The notes: generated by a model not told the origin, from the sequence alone. DNA of 64,000 bases from Anaerolineales bacterium (GCA_015075185.1 JABTUW010000005.1:372001-436000), one strand, 5' to 3'; positions 43,657 through 51,724 are shown, numbered from the stretch's first letter. Made by a program: numbers and translations.

Positions 43657-43779
43657 GCGTTCAATCAAACTTAAGTCCAAGCTGCGAACTTAAACTCCAC
43701 TATACACAATTTCATCTGGTTGTACTCCCTGGATGAACCAGGCGAACTTCGGTCAATTACTCTCCGAAGGAGATTGTTT

Positions 43780-44778
43780 ATGCTGGCAACCCAGTTAGAA
43801 ACCCTGGATTACAGGGCCATTGACCGCGAGCAGTGGCTGCATATGTACCAGCAGATGCTCAAAATTCGCGTCTTTGAAGAACATGCCAATGAGCTGTATA
43901 CCAGCGCCAAAATGCCGGGATTAGCTCACCTCTATATCGGCGAAGAGGCGATTGCCGTCGGCGTGTGCGAGGCGCTGCGGAAAGACGACTACATCACCAG
44001 CACCCATCGCGGCCACGGCCACTGCCTGGCCAAAGGGGCGACAATGGACCGCATGTTTGCCGAACTGCTGGGTAAGGAGTCGGGTTACTGCCGGGGCAAG
44101 GGCGGCTCGATGCATATCGCCGACCAGGAAACCGGCAATTTGGGGGCGAATGCCATCGTCGGCGGCAGCGCCGGCATTGCCACCGGAGCGGGCATGTCTA
44201 TCAAAATGCGCGGCAGCGACCAGGTGGCGGTCTGCTTCTTCGGCGAGGGCGCGCTGGGCCAGGGCTTGCTGTACGAGGTGATGAACATGGCCCAGTTGTG
44301 GAAGTTCCCGATCATTTATGTTTGTGAAAACAACCTCTACAACGAGTACACCCACCATTCCGAGTCAACGGCCGGCAGTATGAAAGCCAGGGCCGAGGCG
44401 TTTGGAATGTACACCGAAGAGGTTGACGGCCAGGATGTGCGCCTGGTCTATTTGACCACCCTGCGGCTGGTGGAACGGGCGCGGCGCGGCGAGGGGCCGG
44501 CCTTCCTGCTGTGCCATACCTACCGCTATCACGGCCACCACGTCGGCGACATCAACCGGGCCTATTACCGCTCCAAAGAAGAAGAGCAGCTCTGGAAAAC
44601 CGAGCGCGACCCCCTGCAAATTCTGGCCGGCTGGCTGACCCAGGAGGAGATAGCCGACGCAGGCATCTTCGAGGGCATTGAAAAAGAGGTGCGGGCGGAA
44701 GCGGAAACAGCCGTCCAGTTTGCGCTCCATGCCCCCTATCCGACCCCGGAGGAGGTGACGAAGCATGTCTACGTCTAA
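43780..44778 (+). CDS. 2-oxoacid (pyruvate/acetoin-type) dehydrogenase E1 component, alpha subunit (copy 2)
   Basis: Start at the ATG at 43780 after GAAGGAG; upstream in-frame codons lie in the leader. 332 residues, same motifs as the copy at 21802 (THRGHGHCLAKG, GEGALGQGLLYEVMNM). DNA of 44083-44342 is identical to 22123-22382, and most of 44461-44588 also matches, while both ends of the gene differ freely. Overlaps the beta gene by 14 bp, as in copy 1. Here M24 and E2 genes follow, giving a more complete complex. Confidence 0.92.
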   Translation: MLATQLETLDYRAIDREQWLHMYQQMLKIRVFEEHANELYTSAKMPGLAHLYIGEEAIAVGVCEALRKDDYITSTHRGHGHCLAKGATMDRMFAELLGKESGYCRGKGGSMHIADQETGNLGANAIVGGSAGIATGAGMSIKMRGSDQVAVCFFGEGALGQGLLYEVMNMAQLWKFPIIYVCENNLYNEYTHHSESTAGSMKARAEAFGMYTEEVDGQDVRLVYLTTLRLVERARRGEGPAFLLCHTYRYHGHHVGDINRAYYRSKEEEQLWKTERDPLQILAGWLTQEEIADAGIFEGIEKEVRAEAETAVQFALHAPYPTPEEVTKHVYV

Positions 44779-45796
44779 CGGCAAAAATTACTACCCCCAC
44801 AATATCCCGGCCAACGGCCGCGAGTTAACTTACGGCGAGGCGGTCAAAGAAGCTTTGGCCGAGGAAATGCGCCGTGACTCGCGCGTTTTTATGCTGGGCG
44901 AAGACATCGCCGAGGCAGGCACGACGTTTAAGGTGCTGGTCGGCTTGGTGGACGAGTTCGGTCCGCAGCGGGTCATTGATTCGCCTATTTCCGAGGCCGG
45001 GATCACCGGCCTGGGCGTCGGCGCGGCCATGACCGGCATGCGCCCGGTGATTGACATCATGTTCGGTGATTTTACCACCCTGACCATGGACCAGATGGTC
45101 AACCAGGCCGCCAAAATCCACTACATGTCCGGCGGTAAGCTCCAGGTGCCAATGGTCTTGCGGACCACGATGGGGGCCGGGCGGCGGTCGGCGGCGCAGC
45201 ACTCCCAATCGCTGCATGCCTGGCTCAGCCACATCCCCGGCCTGAAGGTAGCCGTTCCCGCCACACCCTACGACGCCAAAGGACTGATGAAAACGGCCAT
45301 TCGTGACGATAACCCGGTGGCGGTTTTTGAGGATAAAATGATGTACCGGACCAAAGGGCCGGTCCCGGCTGAGGAGTACACCCTGCCCTTCGGCGTGGCC
45401 GACATTAAGCGGGCCGGTGAAGATGTAACTATCGTTGCGACCAGCAGCATGGTCTATGTGGCTCTGGAAGCGGCGGAGATGCTGGCCGAAATCGGCATCA
45501 GCGCCGAGGTGGTTGACCCGCGCACAACCGTGCCGCTTGACAAGCAAACGCTGATCGAGTCGGCCAAAAAGACCAGCCGGGCTATTGTGGTGGACGAGGG
45601 CTATCACAGCTATGGCGTCACCGCTGAAATTGCCGCGACGATTGCCGACGGGGCCTTCTATTACCTGGATGCGCCGGTCAAACGAATGGGAGCGATGGAT
45701 GTACCCATCCCCTTCTCTCCAGCCCTGGAAGATCTGACCATTCCCACTGCTGAACAAGTGATGGAGATGGCGAAGACGCTGTGCGGGCGAAATTAA
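44765..45796 (+). CDS. 2-oxoacid dehydrogenase E1 component, beta subunit (copy 2)
   Basis: 343 residues, with a short N-terminal extension (STSNGKNYYPHNIPANGRE) relative to copy 1. Motifs as in the other beta subunit: LGEDIAEAGTTFKVLVGL, GRRSAAQHSQSLHAWLSHIPG. Partner of the alpha subunit at 43780. The stop is followed by heptamer repeats. Confidence 0.92.
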   Translation: MSTSNGKNYYPHNIPANGRELTYGEAVKEALAEEMRRDSRVFMLGEDIAEAGTTFKVLVGLVDEFGPQRVIDSPISEAGITGLGVGAAMTGMRPVIDIMFGDFTTLTMDQMVNQAAKIHYMSGGKLQVPMVLRTTMGAGRRSAAQHSQSLHAWLSHIPGLKVAVPATPYDAKGLMKTAIRDDNPVAVFEDKMMYRTKGPVPAEEYTLPFGVADIKRAGEDVTIVATSSMVYVALEAAEMLAEIGISAEVVDPRTTVPLDKQTLIESAKKTSRAIVVDEGYHSYGVTAEIAATIADGAFYYLDAPVKRMGAMDVPIPFSPALEDLTIPTAEQVMEMAKTLCGRN

Positions 45797-45799
45797 ATC

Positions 45800-45882
45800 A
45801 TTTACGATTTACGATTTCAGATTTATACCGCAAGGGTATCCTTTAGGACGATTAGCCGGGATAAATCGTAAATCGCAAATCC
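45800..45882. repeat. Inverted pair of heptamer repeats TTTACGA / TAAATCG
   Basis: TTTACGA TTTACGA TTTCAGA at 45801-45821 and the complementary TAAATCG TAAATCG CAAATCC at 45862-45882 can form a long AT-rich stem between the E1 beta and M24 genes. Confidence 0.7.
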
Positions 45883-45907
45883 AAAATTGTGCCAAGGAGG
45901 TTAAACA

Positions 45908-47299
45908 ATGGCATTACGAACAAACGGCTTGATGGGTGTTGATTGGGAAGAGCGGGTCAATTTTGAGAGGCTGCGCACCGAGCGGCTGGCCCGAATCAAG
46001 AAAATCTTGAAGGATTCGGAGATGGGCGCGCTGCTCTGCTTCGATATGAACAATGTCCGTTACATTACGGCGACCCATATCGGGACGTGGGCCATGGATA
46101 AGGTGGCCCGCTTCTGCTTATTGCCTCAAGATGACGAGCCAATCAACTGGGATTTTGGCTCGGCGGCCCGGCATCACCAATTGTACTGCCCCTGGCTGGG
46201 CGAGCGCTCGCGGGCCGGGATTTCCACGCTGCGCGGGGCGATGGCGCCGGAGGCGGGCCGGGCCGAAGATGTAGCCCGCAAAATCCGGATCGAGCTGGAA
46301 GAGCGCGGCCTGCTTAACGAACCGTTGGGCGTGGATGTGGTCGAACTGCCGGTTCTGTTCGCCCTGCAAAAAGAAGGCATTAAGGTAGTGGATGGCCAGC
46401 AGTTAATGCAGCAGGCCCGCATTATCAAAACGCAGGACGAGATCACGCTGCTCAATACCGCCTGTATGATGGTTGATGCTGCCTACGACGAGCTTTACCG
46501 GGCGATGAAACCAGGCATTCGTGAGAATGAATGTGTCGGCCTGGCCAGCAAGGTCCTCTACGATATGGGATCGGAGCACGTGGAAGGCATCAACGCCATC
46601 TCCGGCGAGCGGTGCAGCCCCCACCCCCACGTCTTCAGTGATCGCTATCTGCGCCCCGGCGACCCGGCTTATTTTGATATTTTGCACAGCTACATGGGCT
46701 ATCGTACCTGCTATTACCGCACCTTTGCCGTCGGCAGCGCCTCCCCGGCCCTGGTAGACGCTTACAAGCGCTGCCGCTACTACTTAGATGCGGCCATTGA
46801 CACGATCAAACCGGGTGTGACCACCGCCGATGTGGCCAAACTCTGGCCCAAAGCCCAGGAATTTGGCTTTCCGAATGAGGAAGCGTGTTTCGCCCTGCAA
46901 TACGGGCATGGGGTGGGCCTGTCCATCTGGGAGAAGCCGGTCTTCAGCCGCCTGGTTTCGCTGGATCATCCTGAGGTCATTCAGGAAGGCATGGTCTTTG
47001 CTCTGGAGACCTTCTGGCCGGCCTCTGATGGCTGGTCGGCGGCCCGTATCGAAGAGCAGCTAGTCGTTACCAAAGACGGCTGCGAAGTGATCACCCGCTT
47101 CCCGGCGGAAGAGCTGCTCATTGCCGGCGTGCGTTACTACACGGCGACCGGCCCCTTGTCCCCCACCCGCGAAATCGAGAACCACAAGAATATCCGGTAT
47201 GGCAGCGGCGACCAACCCTGGGAGGATGTAACCTACACCGACGGCAATCGTCGCGATGCGGTCGTCGCCAGCGCCAAAGGGGAAGCAGTCAAAGCGTAG
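45908..47299 (+). CDS. Creatinase-fold M24 family protein (copy 3)
   Basis: 463 residues, the longest of the three M24 proteins. The metal motif is FDILHSYMGYRTCYYRTFAVG: first Asp kept, second replaced by Cys. His in YGHGVGLSIWE and both Glu (FALETF, IEEQLVV) are kept, so it may still bind one metal and could be a peptidase-like or C-N hydrolase. RBS AAGGAGG. It lies between E1 beta and E2 of a 2-oxoacid dehydrogenase complex, an unusual place for an M24 protein. Confidence 0.85.
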   Translation: MALRTNGLMGVDWEERVNFERLRTERLARIKKILKDSEMGALLCFDMNNVRYITATHIGTWAMDKVARFCLLPQDDEPINWDFGSAARHHQLYCPWLGERSRAGISTLRGAMAPEAGRAEDVARKIRIELEERGLLNEPLGVDVVELPVLFALQKEGIKVVDGQQLMQQARIIKTQDEITLLNTACMMVDAAYDELYRAMKPGIRENECVGLASKVLYDMGSEHVEGINAISGERCSPHPHVFSDRYLRPGDPAYFDILHSYMGYRTCYYRTFAVGSASPALVDAYKRCRYYLDAAIDTIKPGVTTADVAKLWPKAQEFGFPNEEACFALQYGHGVGLSIWEKPVFSRLVSLDHPEVIQEGMVFALETFWPASDGWSAARIEEQLVVTKDGCEVITRFPAEELLIAGVRYYTATGPLSPTREIENHKNIRYGSGDQPWEDVTYTDGNRRDAVVASAKGEAVKA

Positions 47300-47306
47300 G
47301 AGTGGG

Positions 47307-47330
47307 CAGTAGCCAGTAGTCAGTAGCCAG
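47307..47330. repeat. Heptamer tandem repeat CAGTAGC x3
   Basis: CAGTAGC, CAGTAGT, CAGTAGC, CAG in tandem, 14 bp before the GTCTACC array. Confidence 0.7.
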
Positions 47331-47346
47331 AGGGAATTTTTTCCCG

Positions 47347-47373
47347 GTCTACCCTCTACCGTCTACCGTCTCC
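47347..47373. repeat. Heptamer tandem repeat GTCTACC x4
   Basis: GTCTACC, CTCTACC, GTCTACC, GTCTCC. Same unit as at 23846. It ends just before the E2 RBS (AGGAGG, 47380-47385). Confidence 0.7.
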
Positions 47374-47392
47374 TAACTTAAGGAGGCACAGA

Positions 47393-48778
47393 TTGGCTAA
47401 AGATGTGGTGATGCCCGCCCTGGGCATGGCTCAAGAAACAGGTATTCTGTTGCAGTGGCTCAAAGCGCCCGGCGACACGGTGGCTAAGGGCGAGCCGCTG
47501 ATGGAAGTTGAAACCGACAAAGCGGCGGTCGAGGTCGAAGCGCCGGCCTCCGGGGTTTTAGCCCAGGTGACGGCCCAGCCCGGCGACGAAGTTCCGGTGG
47601 GGCAGGTCATTGCCCGGATTTTGACGGCGGAAGAAGCGGCAATGCCCAGAGGCGAGGAAGCGGGGACGCGAGGAGGCGAGGCAGAAGCGGCTATGGAGAC
47701 CCCCTCCCCAGCCTTCTCCCTTAAAGGGGGAGGGGCCATGGCCAGTCCCGTGGCAGCACGGATGGCGGCGGAACACAATTTGGATTTAAGCCAGATCAAC
47801 CCTGACGGCAATCGTATCCAGAAGGCCGATGTGTTAGCTTATCTGGAGGCTAAAACCAACGGCGGTCAGCCGGCAGCGGTCAGCGGGCGGCTCCTGGCCT
47901 CACCCAAAGCGCGGCGGCTGGCAACGGAGCAGGGCCTTGACCTGGCTGCGATTGCGGGCAGCGGGCCGGAGGGGGCAGTTCTGGCGGCGGATGTAGAAGC
48001 GGCGAAGCAAAGAAGCAGCGAGGAAGCGAAGACGCGAGGAGATGAAGAAGCGAAGCTAAAAGAAACCCCAACCTTCAAACCTTCCAGCCTTCCAACTCTT
48101 CCCCCCTCCACCCTCCCCGTCAGCCGAATGTGGCAGGTGATGGCCCAACGCTTAACCGAAAGCTGGACGACCGTCCCCCATTTCTACCTGGCCGCCGAGG
48201 TCAACGCTGCCGGATTGGTCCAGTGGCGCGAGCGAGTCTTGCAGCGAGCTACGGAAAAGATTACCTACACCGATCTGCTGGTCAAGCTGGTCGCCGCTGC
48301 GCTGCGCCGGCATCCGCGCCTCAATGCCCGGTGGGAGAAGAACAACATTGTACTTAATGAAGCGGTCAATATCGGGCTGGCCGTGGCGGTGGAAGAGGGA
48401 CTGCTGGTCCCGGTCATTCACGAGGCCGACCGCCTGGGGCTGAATGACCTGGCCCGGCGTCGCCAGGAGCTGGTTGGCAAGGCCCAAAACGGCAAGTTAT
48501 CGCTCGACAACTTGAGCGGCGGAACCTTTACCATCAGCAATTTAGGGATGTACGGGGTAGATGCTTTTAACGCCATCGTCAACCCACCCCAAGCGGCCAT
48601 CCTGGCCCTGGGCCGCATCGCCGAACGAGTAGTGCCCCTCAACGGTCAACCCGCCGTGCAGCCGATGTTAACCATGACCCTCTCGTGTGACCACCGCGTG
48701 GTGGATGGGGCGCGCGGCGCGCAGTTTTTGCAAACCCTGGCCGAACTGGTCGAAGAGCCAATGCGCTTACTGGATTAA
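47393..48778 (+). CDS. 2-oxoacid dehydrogenase E2 acyltransferase with two peripheral-subunit-binding domains
   Basis: 461 residues from a TTG start preceded by AGGAGG. Lipoyl domain at 1-77 (lipoyl Lys in VETDKAAVEV), linker, first E3/E1-binding domain at about 117-152 (ASPVAARMAAEHNLDLSQINPDG), second at about 167-205 (ASPKARRLATEQGLDLAAI), a second linker (about 206-242), and the catalytic domain with His434 in DHRVVDG. Most E2 proteins have one binding domain. Both linkers have DNA like intergenic repeats (see 47650-47740 and 48007-48117). No E3 gene is in the window. Confidence 0.9.
   Translation: MAKDVVMPALGMAQETGILLQWLKAPGDTVAKGEPLMEVETDKAAVEVEAPASGVLAQVTAQPGDEVPVGQVIARILTAEEAAMPRGEEAGTRGGEAEAAMETPSPAFSLKGGGAMASPVAARMAAEHNLDLSQINPDGNRIQKADVLAYLEAKTNGGQPAAVSGRLLASPKARRLATEQGLDLAAIAGSGPEGAVLAADVEAAKQRSSEEAKTRGDEEAKLKETPTFKPSSLPTLPPSTLPVSRMWQVMAQRLTESWTTVPHFYLAAEVNAAGLVQWRERVLQRATEKITYTDLLVKLVAAALRRHPRLNARWEKNNIVLNEAVNIGLAVAVEEGLLVPVIHEADRLGLNDLARRRQELVGKAQNGKLSLDNLSGGTFTISNLGMYGVDAFNAIVNPPQAAILALGRIAERVVPLNGQPAVQPMLTMTLSCDHRVVDGARGAQFLQTLAELVEEPMRLLD
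47650..47740. repeat. Repeat-like DNA inside the E2 gene, linker 1
   Basis: GAGGCGAGGAAGCGGGGACGCGAGGAGGCGAGG, then CCCCTCCCC (47701-47709) and GGGGAGGGG (47727-47735) as a perfect 9-bp inverted pair around AGCCTTCTCCCTTAAAG. It encodes the disordered segment MPRGEEAGTRGGEAEA...SLKGGGA. Confidence 0.6.
48007..48117. repeat. Repeat-like DNA inside the E2 gene, linker 2
   Basis: AAGCAAAGAAGCAGCGAGGAAGCGAAGACGCGAGGAG shares GAGGAAGCG...GACGCGAGGAG with linker 1; then CCTTCAAA CCTTCCAG CCTTCCAA units. It encodes QRSSEEAKTRGDEEAK and KPSSLPTLPPSTLP. The segment could also simply be compositional bias of a flexible linker. Confidence 0.55.
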
Positions 48779-48792
48779 ACAATCGGAATTAA

Positions 48793-48834
48793 GGTGACAG
48801 GCACTTTTTCAGTGTTTAAAAGTACCCGTCACCT
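48793..48834. repeat. Degenerate palindrome related to repeat A
   Basis: GGTGACAGGCACTTTT and AAAAGTACCCGTCACC with a short loop. The arms resemble repeat A at 12122 and 13533 with changes in both halves. Confidence 0.55.
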
Positions 48835-48871
48835 GGTTTTCCTCTAAGCAAGGGGTAGCTGGCAAGAGACA

Positions 48872-50257
48872 ATGGCCAAGAAGCGAACGCTCATCCGCAA
48901 TAGTGTCGTAATTACGGTGGATCAAGAATTGGGTGACTTTGAGCAGGCAGACCTTCTGATTGAGGATGACCTGATTGCCGCTGTTGGGCCGGAACTGCCA
49001 GTAACAGATGCTCAAATTATTGACGGTTCCAATATGATCGTTCTGCCCGGCCTGATTGATACGCACCGCCACACCTGGCAAAGTGTTATTCGTGGAATTT
49101 CTTCGGACTGGACACTCGGCCAGTATTTTGAGCGGATACGCGGGGGTATGTCGCTGGCGTACCGGCCGGAAGATGTCTACGCTGCCAATCTGCTCGGCGC
49201 GTTGGAGGCGTTGGACAGCGGCATCACCACCCTGCTCGACTGGTCGCACATTATGAATACGCCCGACCATGCCGATGAGGCCATCCGCGCTCTCCAGGAC
49301 TCGGGGATCCGGGCCATCTTTGCCCATGGCACGCCGAGTGACCCGCCCGGCGTGTGGTACCAACAGAGTACGCTGCGACATCCCGCTGACATCAAACGCC
49401 TCCGTGCCCAGTACTTCTCGGCCAATGATGGATTGGTGACGCTGATGATGGCCATTCGCGGCCCGGATTTTTCGACGCTGGAGACGACAATTGATGATTT
49501 ACGGCTGGCCAGGGAGCTTGGTCTGCGGGTAACGCTGCACATCGGGGGAGGATTACTGGGCAAGCAGGCCAAATCGGTTGAGCGGATGCATGAAGCCGGG
49601 GTTTTGGGGCCGGATATGACCTTTGTCCACTGCAACTGCTGTACTAACGAGGCGCTGCGCCTCATTGCCGACTCGGGCGGGACTGCTTCGGTGGCGGCCA
49701 GGGTGGAGATGCAGATGGGCCATGGCTTCCCGGCCACAGGACGCCTGCTGGCGGCGGGGGTCCGGCCCAGTTTGAGCGTGGACGTGGTGACAAGCGTCGG
49801 CGGCAACATGTTTGACGAGATGCGCGTCGCGCTGCAAACCGAGCGGGCGCGCCAGAATCAAGCGGCGCTCGACGGCAACGAGCCAGTCAAGCAGCTTGAA
49901 CTGAATGCCAGCGACGTGCTTGAGTTTGCCACCCTAGAGGGGGCACGGACCTGCGGGCTGGCCGACCGGGTCGGCTCCATTACCCCCGGCAAGCAGGCCG
50001 ATTTGATCCTGCTGCGGCGAGACACGCTCAATCTTACCCCCCTCAACCACCTGCGTGGGTCGGTGGTTATGGCGGCGGGGCCGGGCAACGTGGATACCAT
50101 TTTTGTGGGCGGCAGACTGGTCAAGCAGCACGGCAAACTGCTTCACTGCGACCTTGATCGAGTTTACCGGCTGGCTGTCGAGACGCGAGATTACCTGTTC
50201 GCGGCCACAGGCGTACCGCCAGGTTCGACGCCGGTCGGTTTGCCGGGGGCTGGTTGA
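48872..50257 (+). CDS. Cytosine deaminase/TrzN-type amidohydrolase (copy 1)
   Basis: 461 residues. Amidohydrolase subtype III metal ligands: HxH in DTHRHTW, His in TLHIGGG, His in TFVHCNC and Asp in LSVDVVT. N-terminal beta-sandwich (KRTLIRNSVVITVD) and its C-terminal partner (ITPGKQADLILLRRDTL). The family deaminates or dechlorinates N-heterocycles (guanine, cytosine, triazines, SAH). It starts an operon with RidA-like, dehydrogenase and cupin genes. Paralogue at 60568. Confidence 0.92.
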   Translation: MAKKRTLIRNSVVITVDQELGDFEQADLLIEDDLIAAVGPELPVTDAQIIDGSNMIVLPGLIDTHRHTWQSVIRGISSDWTLGQYFERIRGGMSLAYRPEDVYAANLLGALEALDSGITTLLDWSHIMNTPDHADEAIRALQDSGIRAIFAHGTPSDPPGVWYQQSTLRHPADIKRLRAQYFSANDGLVTLMMAIRGPDFSTLETTIDDLRLARELGLRVTLHIGGGLLGKQAKSVERMHEAGVLGPDMTFVHCNCCTNEALRLIADSGGTASVAARVEMQMGHGFPATGRLLAAGVRPSLSVDVVTSVGGNMFDEMRVALQTERARQNQAALDGNEPVKQLELNASDVLEFATLEGARTCGLADRVGSITPGKQADLILLRRDTLNLTPLNHLRGSVVMAAGPGNVDTIFVGGRLVKQHGKLLHCDLDRVYRLAVETRDYLFAATGVPPGSTPVGLPGAG

Positions 50258-50312
50258 CTCTTAGTAAGGGAGTGTCACGAGTTGGCGCACACTACCGAGG
50301 ATGAAAATAATT

Positions 50313-50366
50313 CGTAGTGACGACTTCAGTCGTCCAAGCCTATAAACGACTGAAGTCGCTACTACA
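50313..50366. repeat. Inverted repeat with CGACTTCAGTCGT arms
   Basis: GTAGTGACGACTTCAGTCGT (50313-50332) pairs with ACGACTGAAGTCGCTACTAC (50347-50366), 18 of 20 positions, loop 14 bp. It lies in the leader of the RidA-like gene. CGACTTCAGTCGT is a familiar dispersed palindrome in environmental genomes. Confidence 0.7.
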
Positions 50367-50394
50367 AACAAGCTATTTTCAAAGGAGAGGCCCG

Positions 50395-50829
50395 ATGCAC
50401 CCTCATTTTGAACTTATTCACACCGCAGAGAACGATCCGAAGTGGAATATGCCCTATGCCCCGGCCATCAAAGTCCACTCAGGGAAAACCGTGTACGTGG
50501 CCGGGGTGACGGCCGCGCCGGTGTATCACAGCCATCCCCACATTCCGGCTGAATTTGATACCATTCCTGAAGAGCCGGGGCGGCAAACAGAGATGGCTCT
50601 CGAAAATTTGCGCCACGTCCTCCGGGCGGCGGGCGGTGATTTAACCGACGTGGTGCAACTCTTCCGTTTTATGGTGGATCAGGAAAAAAATCAGGATGCC
50701 ATTAACCGGGTCATGGCCCGTTACTTTGGCGATCATCGTCCTACGACCACCTCTGTCGAAGTGGTTCGCCTGGCGACCGACCCGCGCCTGGTGCTGGAGA
50801 TAACGGCTGTGGCCGTTGTAGCGGAGTAA
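50395..50829 (+). CDS. RidA/YjgF-family protein with substituted active-site Arg
   Basis: Start at the ATG at 50395 after AAAGGAG; the longer open frame is repeat. 144 residues with the YjgF fold (PAIKVHSGKTVYVAGVTAAP, QTEMALENLRHVLRAAGGDLTDVVQLFRFM). Imine deaminase RidA needs an Arg in the PARSxVEV segment; here it is PTTTSVEVVRL, so Arg is Thr. The Glu of VLEITAVA is kept. It may act on another enamine or amide substrate, like other Rid subfamilies linked to catabolic operons. Next gene 6 bp downstream. Confidence 0.85.
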   Translation: MHPHFELIHTAENDPKWNMPYAPAIKVHSGKTVYVAGVTAAPVYHSHPHIPAEFDTIPEEPGRQTEMALENLRHVLRAAGGDLTDVVQLFRFMVDQEKNQDAINRVMARYFGDHRPTTTSVEVVRLATDPRLVLEITAVAVVAE

Positions 50830-50835
50830 AAAGCA

Positions 50836-51714
50836 ATGACTCAAAAGATTGGCTTTATCGGCCTGGGGCGGATGGGCAGCCCCATGGCCCTGAATCTGGT
50901 CCGGGCAGGTTACTCGGTCACGGTTTATAACCGCACCCCGGAAAAAACTAAACCCCTGGCCGAGGCTGGGGCAGCGGTGGCCGGCTCACTGGCCGAGGCA
51001 GCCAGCAACGCCGAGATCGTGTTTACGATGGTCAGCGACTCGACGGCGCTGCAAGACGTGGTTTTGGGACCGGTTGGTTTACTGGACAGCTTGCAGCCGG
51101 GTAGCGTCCTGATTGATATGAGCACCGTGGATCCAAAAGTCTCGCGGCAGGTGGCTGAGGCCGTTCGGGCGCGGGGGGCGTACATGCTCGACGCGCCGGT
51201 TTCCGGCAGCACCATGCTGGCCGAGCAGGGCACGTTGAGCATTATGGTCGGCGGTGAGGAGAGCGTCCACGAGCGGGTGCGGGAGGTCCTGTTAAAAATG
51301 GGTAGCCGGACCACGCATGTGGGGCCGAATGGAGCAGCCGCTTCGCTCAAACTGGCGGTTAACATCATCATTGGCGTGACAATGGAGGTGCTGGCCGAAA
51401 GCGTTGTTTTGGCTCAACGGGCGGGCGTGGCTCCTGAAATTGCGGTCGAGGTCCTGTCGAACAGCGCCGTCGCGTCCCCTTTCCTCAAATACAAGGCCCC
51501 GCAACTCCTGCAACCCTTGGGACCCGCCGCTTTCACGGCCAGCATGATGCAAAAAGACTTTACGCTGGCCCTACAAATGGCTCGTGAGACAGGAGTGCCT
51601 TTGCCGGCGACGGCGGCGGCGAACGAGGTGCTGACCATGGCTCGCGGCCTGGGGCTGGGCGATCATGATTTCGCCGCCGTGACCACAGTCATCCGGCAGC
51701 TCTCCGGGGGATGA
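50836..51714 (+). CDS. NAD(P)-dependent 3-hydroxyisobutyrate dehydrogenase-family enzyme (copy 2)
   Basis: 292 residues: IGFIGLGRMGSPMALNL, DAPVSGST, Lys in AASLKLAVN, MMQKDFTLALQMA. Same architecture as the protein at 20920 but clearly diverged. Probably oxidises a beta-hydroxyacid produced by the upstream hydrolases. Next gene 10 bp downstream. Confidence 0.92.
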   Translation: MTQKIGFIGLGRMGSPMALNLVRAGYSVTVYNRTPEKTKPLAEAGAAVAGSLAEAASNAEIVFTMVSDSTALQDVVLGPVGLLDSLQPGSVLIDMSTVDPKVSRQVAEAVRARGAYMLDAPVSGSTMLAEQGTLSIMVGGEESVHERVREVLLKMGSRTTHVGPNGAAASLKLAVNIIIGVTMEVLAESVVLAQRAGVAPEIAVEVLSNSAVASPFLKYKAPQLLQPLGPAAFTASMMQKDFTLALQMARETGVPLPATAAANEVLTMARGLGLGDHDFAAVTTVIRQLSGG

Positions 51715-51724
51715 GGCAAGTTCG

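Larger units (their letters stand above)
43465..43779. promoter_or_regulatory. AT-rich divergent intergenic region with repeated GAACAA half-sites
   Basis: This 315-bp gap holds no gene. Four GAACAA/TTGTTC elements are visible: TTGAACAAT (43585), ATTTGTTCA (43613-43621), TGAACAAAT (43638-43646), GTTCAA (43659). The middle two form a perfect inverted pair 16 bp apart. It is markedly AT-richer than its surroundings. Likely operator of the XRE-cupin protein. Confidence 0.55.

Noticed and set aside
47307..47373. CRISPR-like array
   Set aside because: Repeat units are 7 bp in direct tandem with no spacers and no cas genes nearby.
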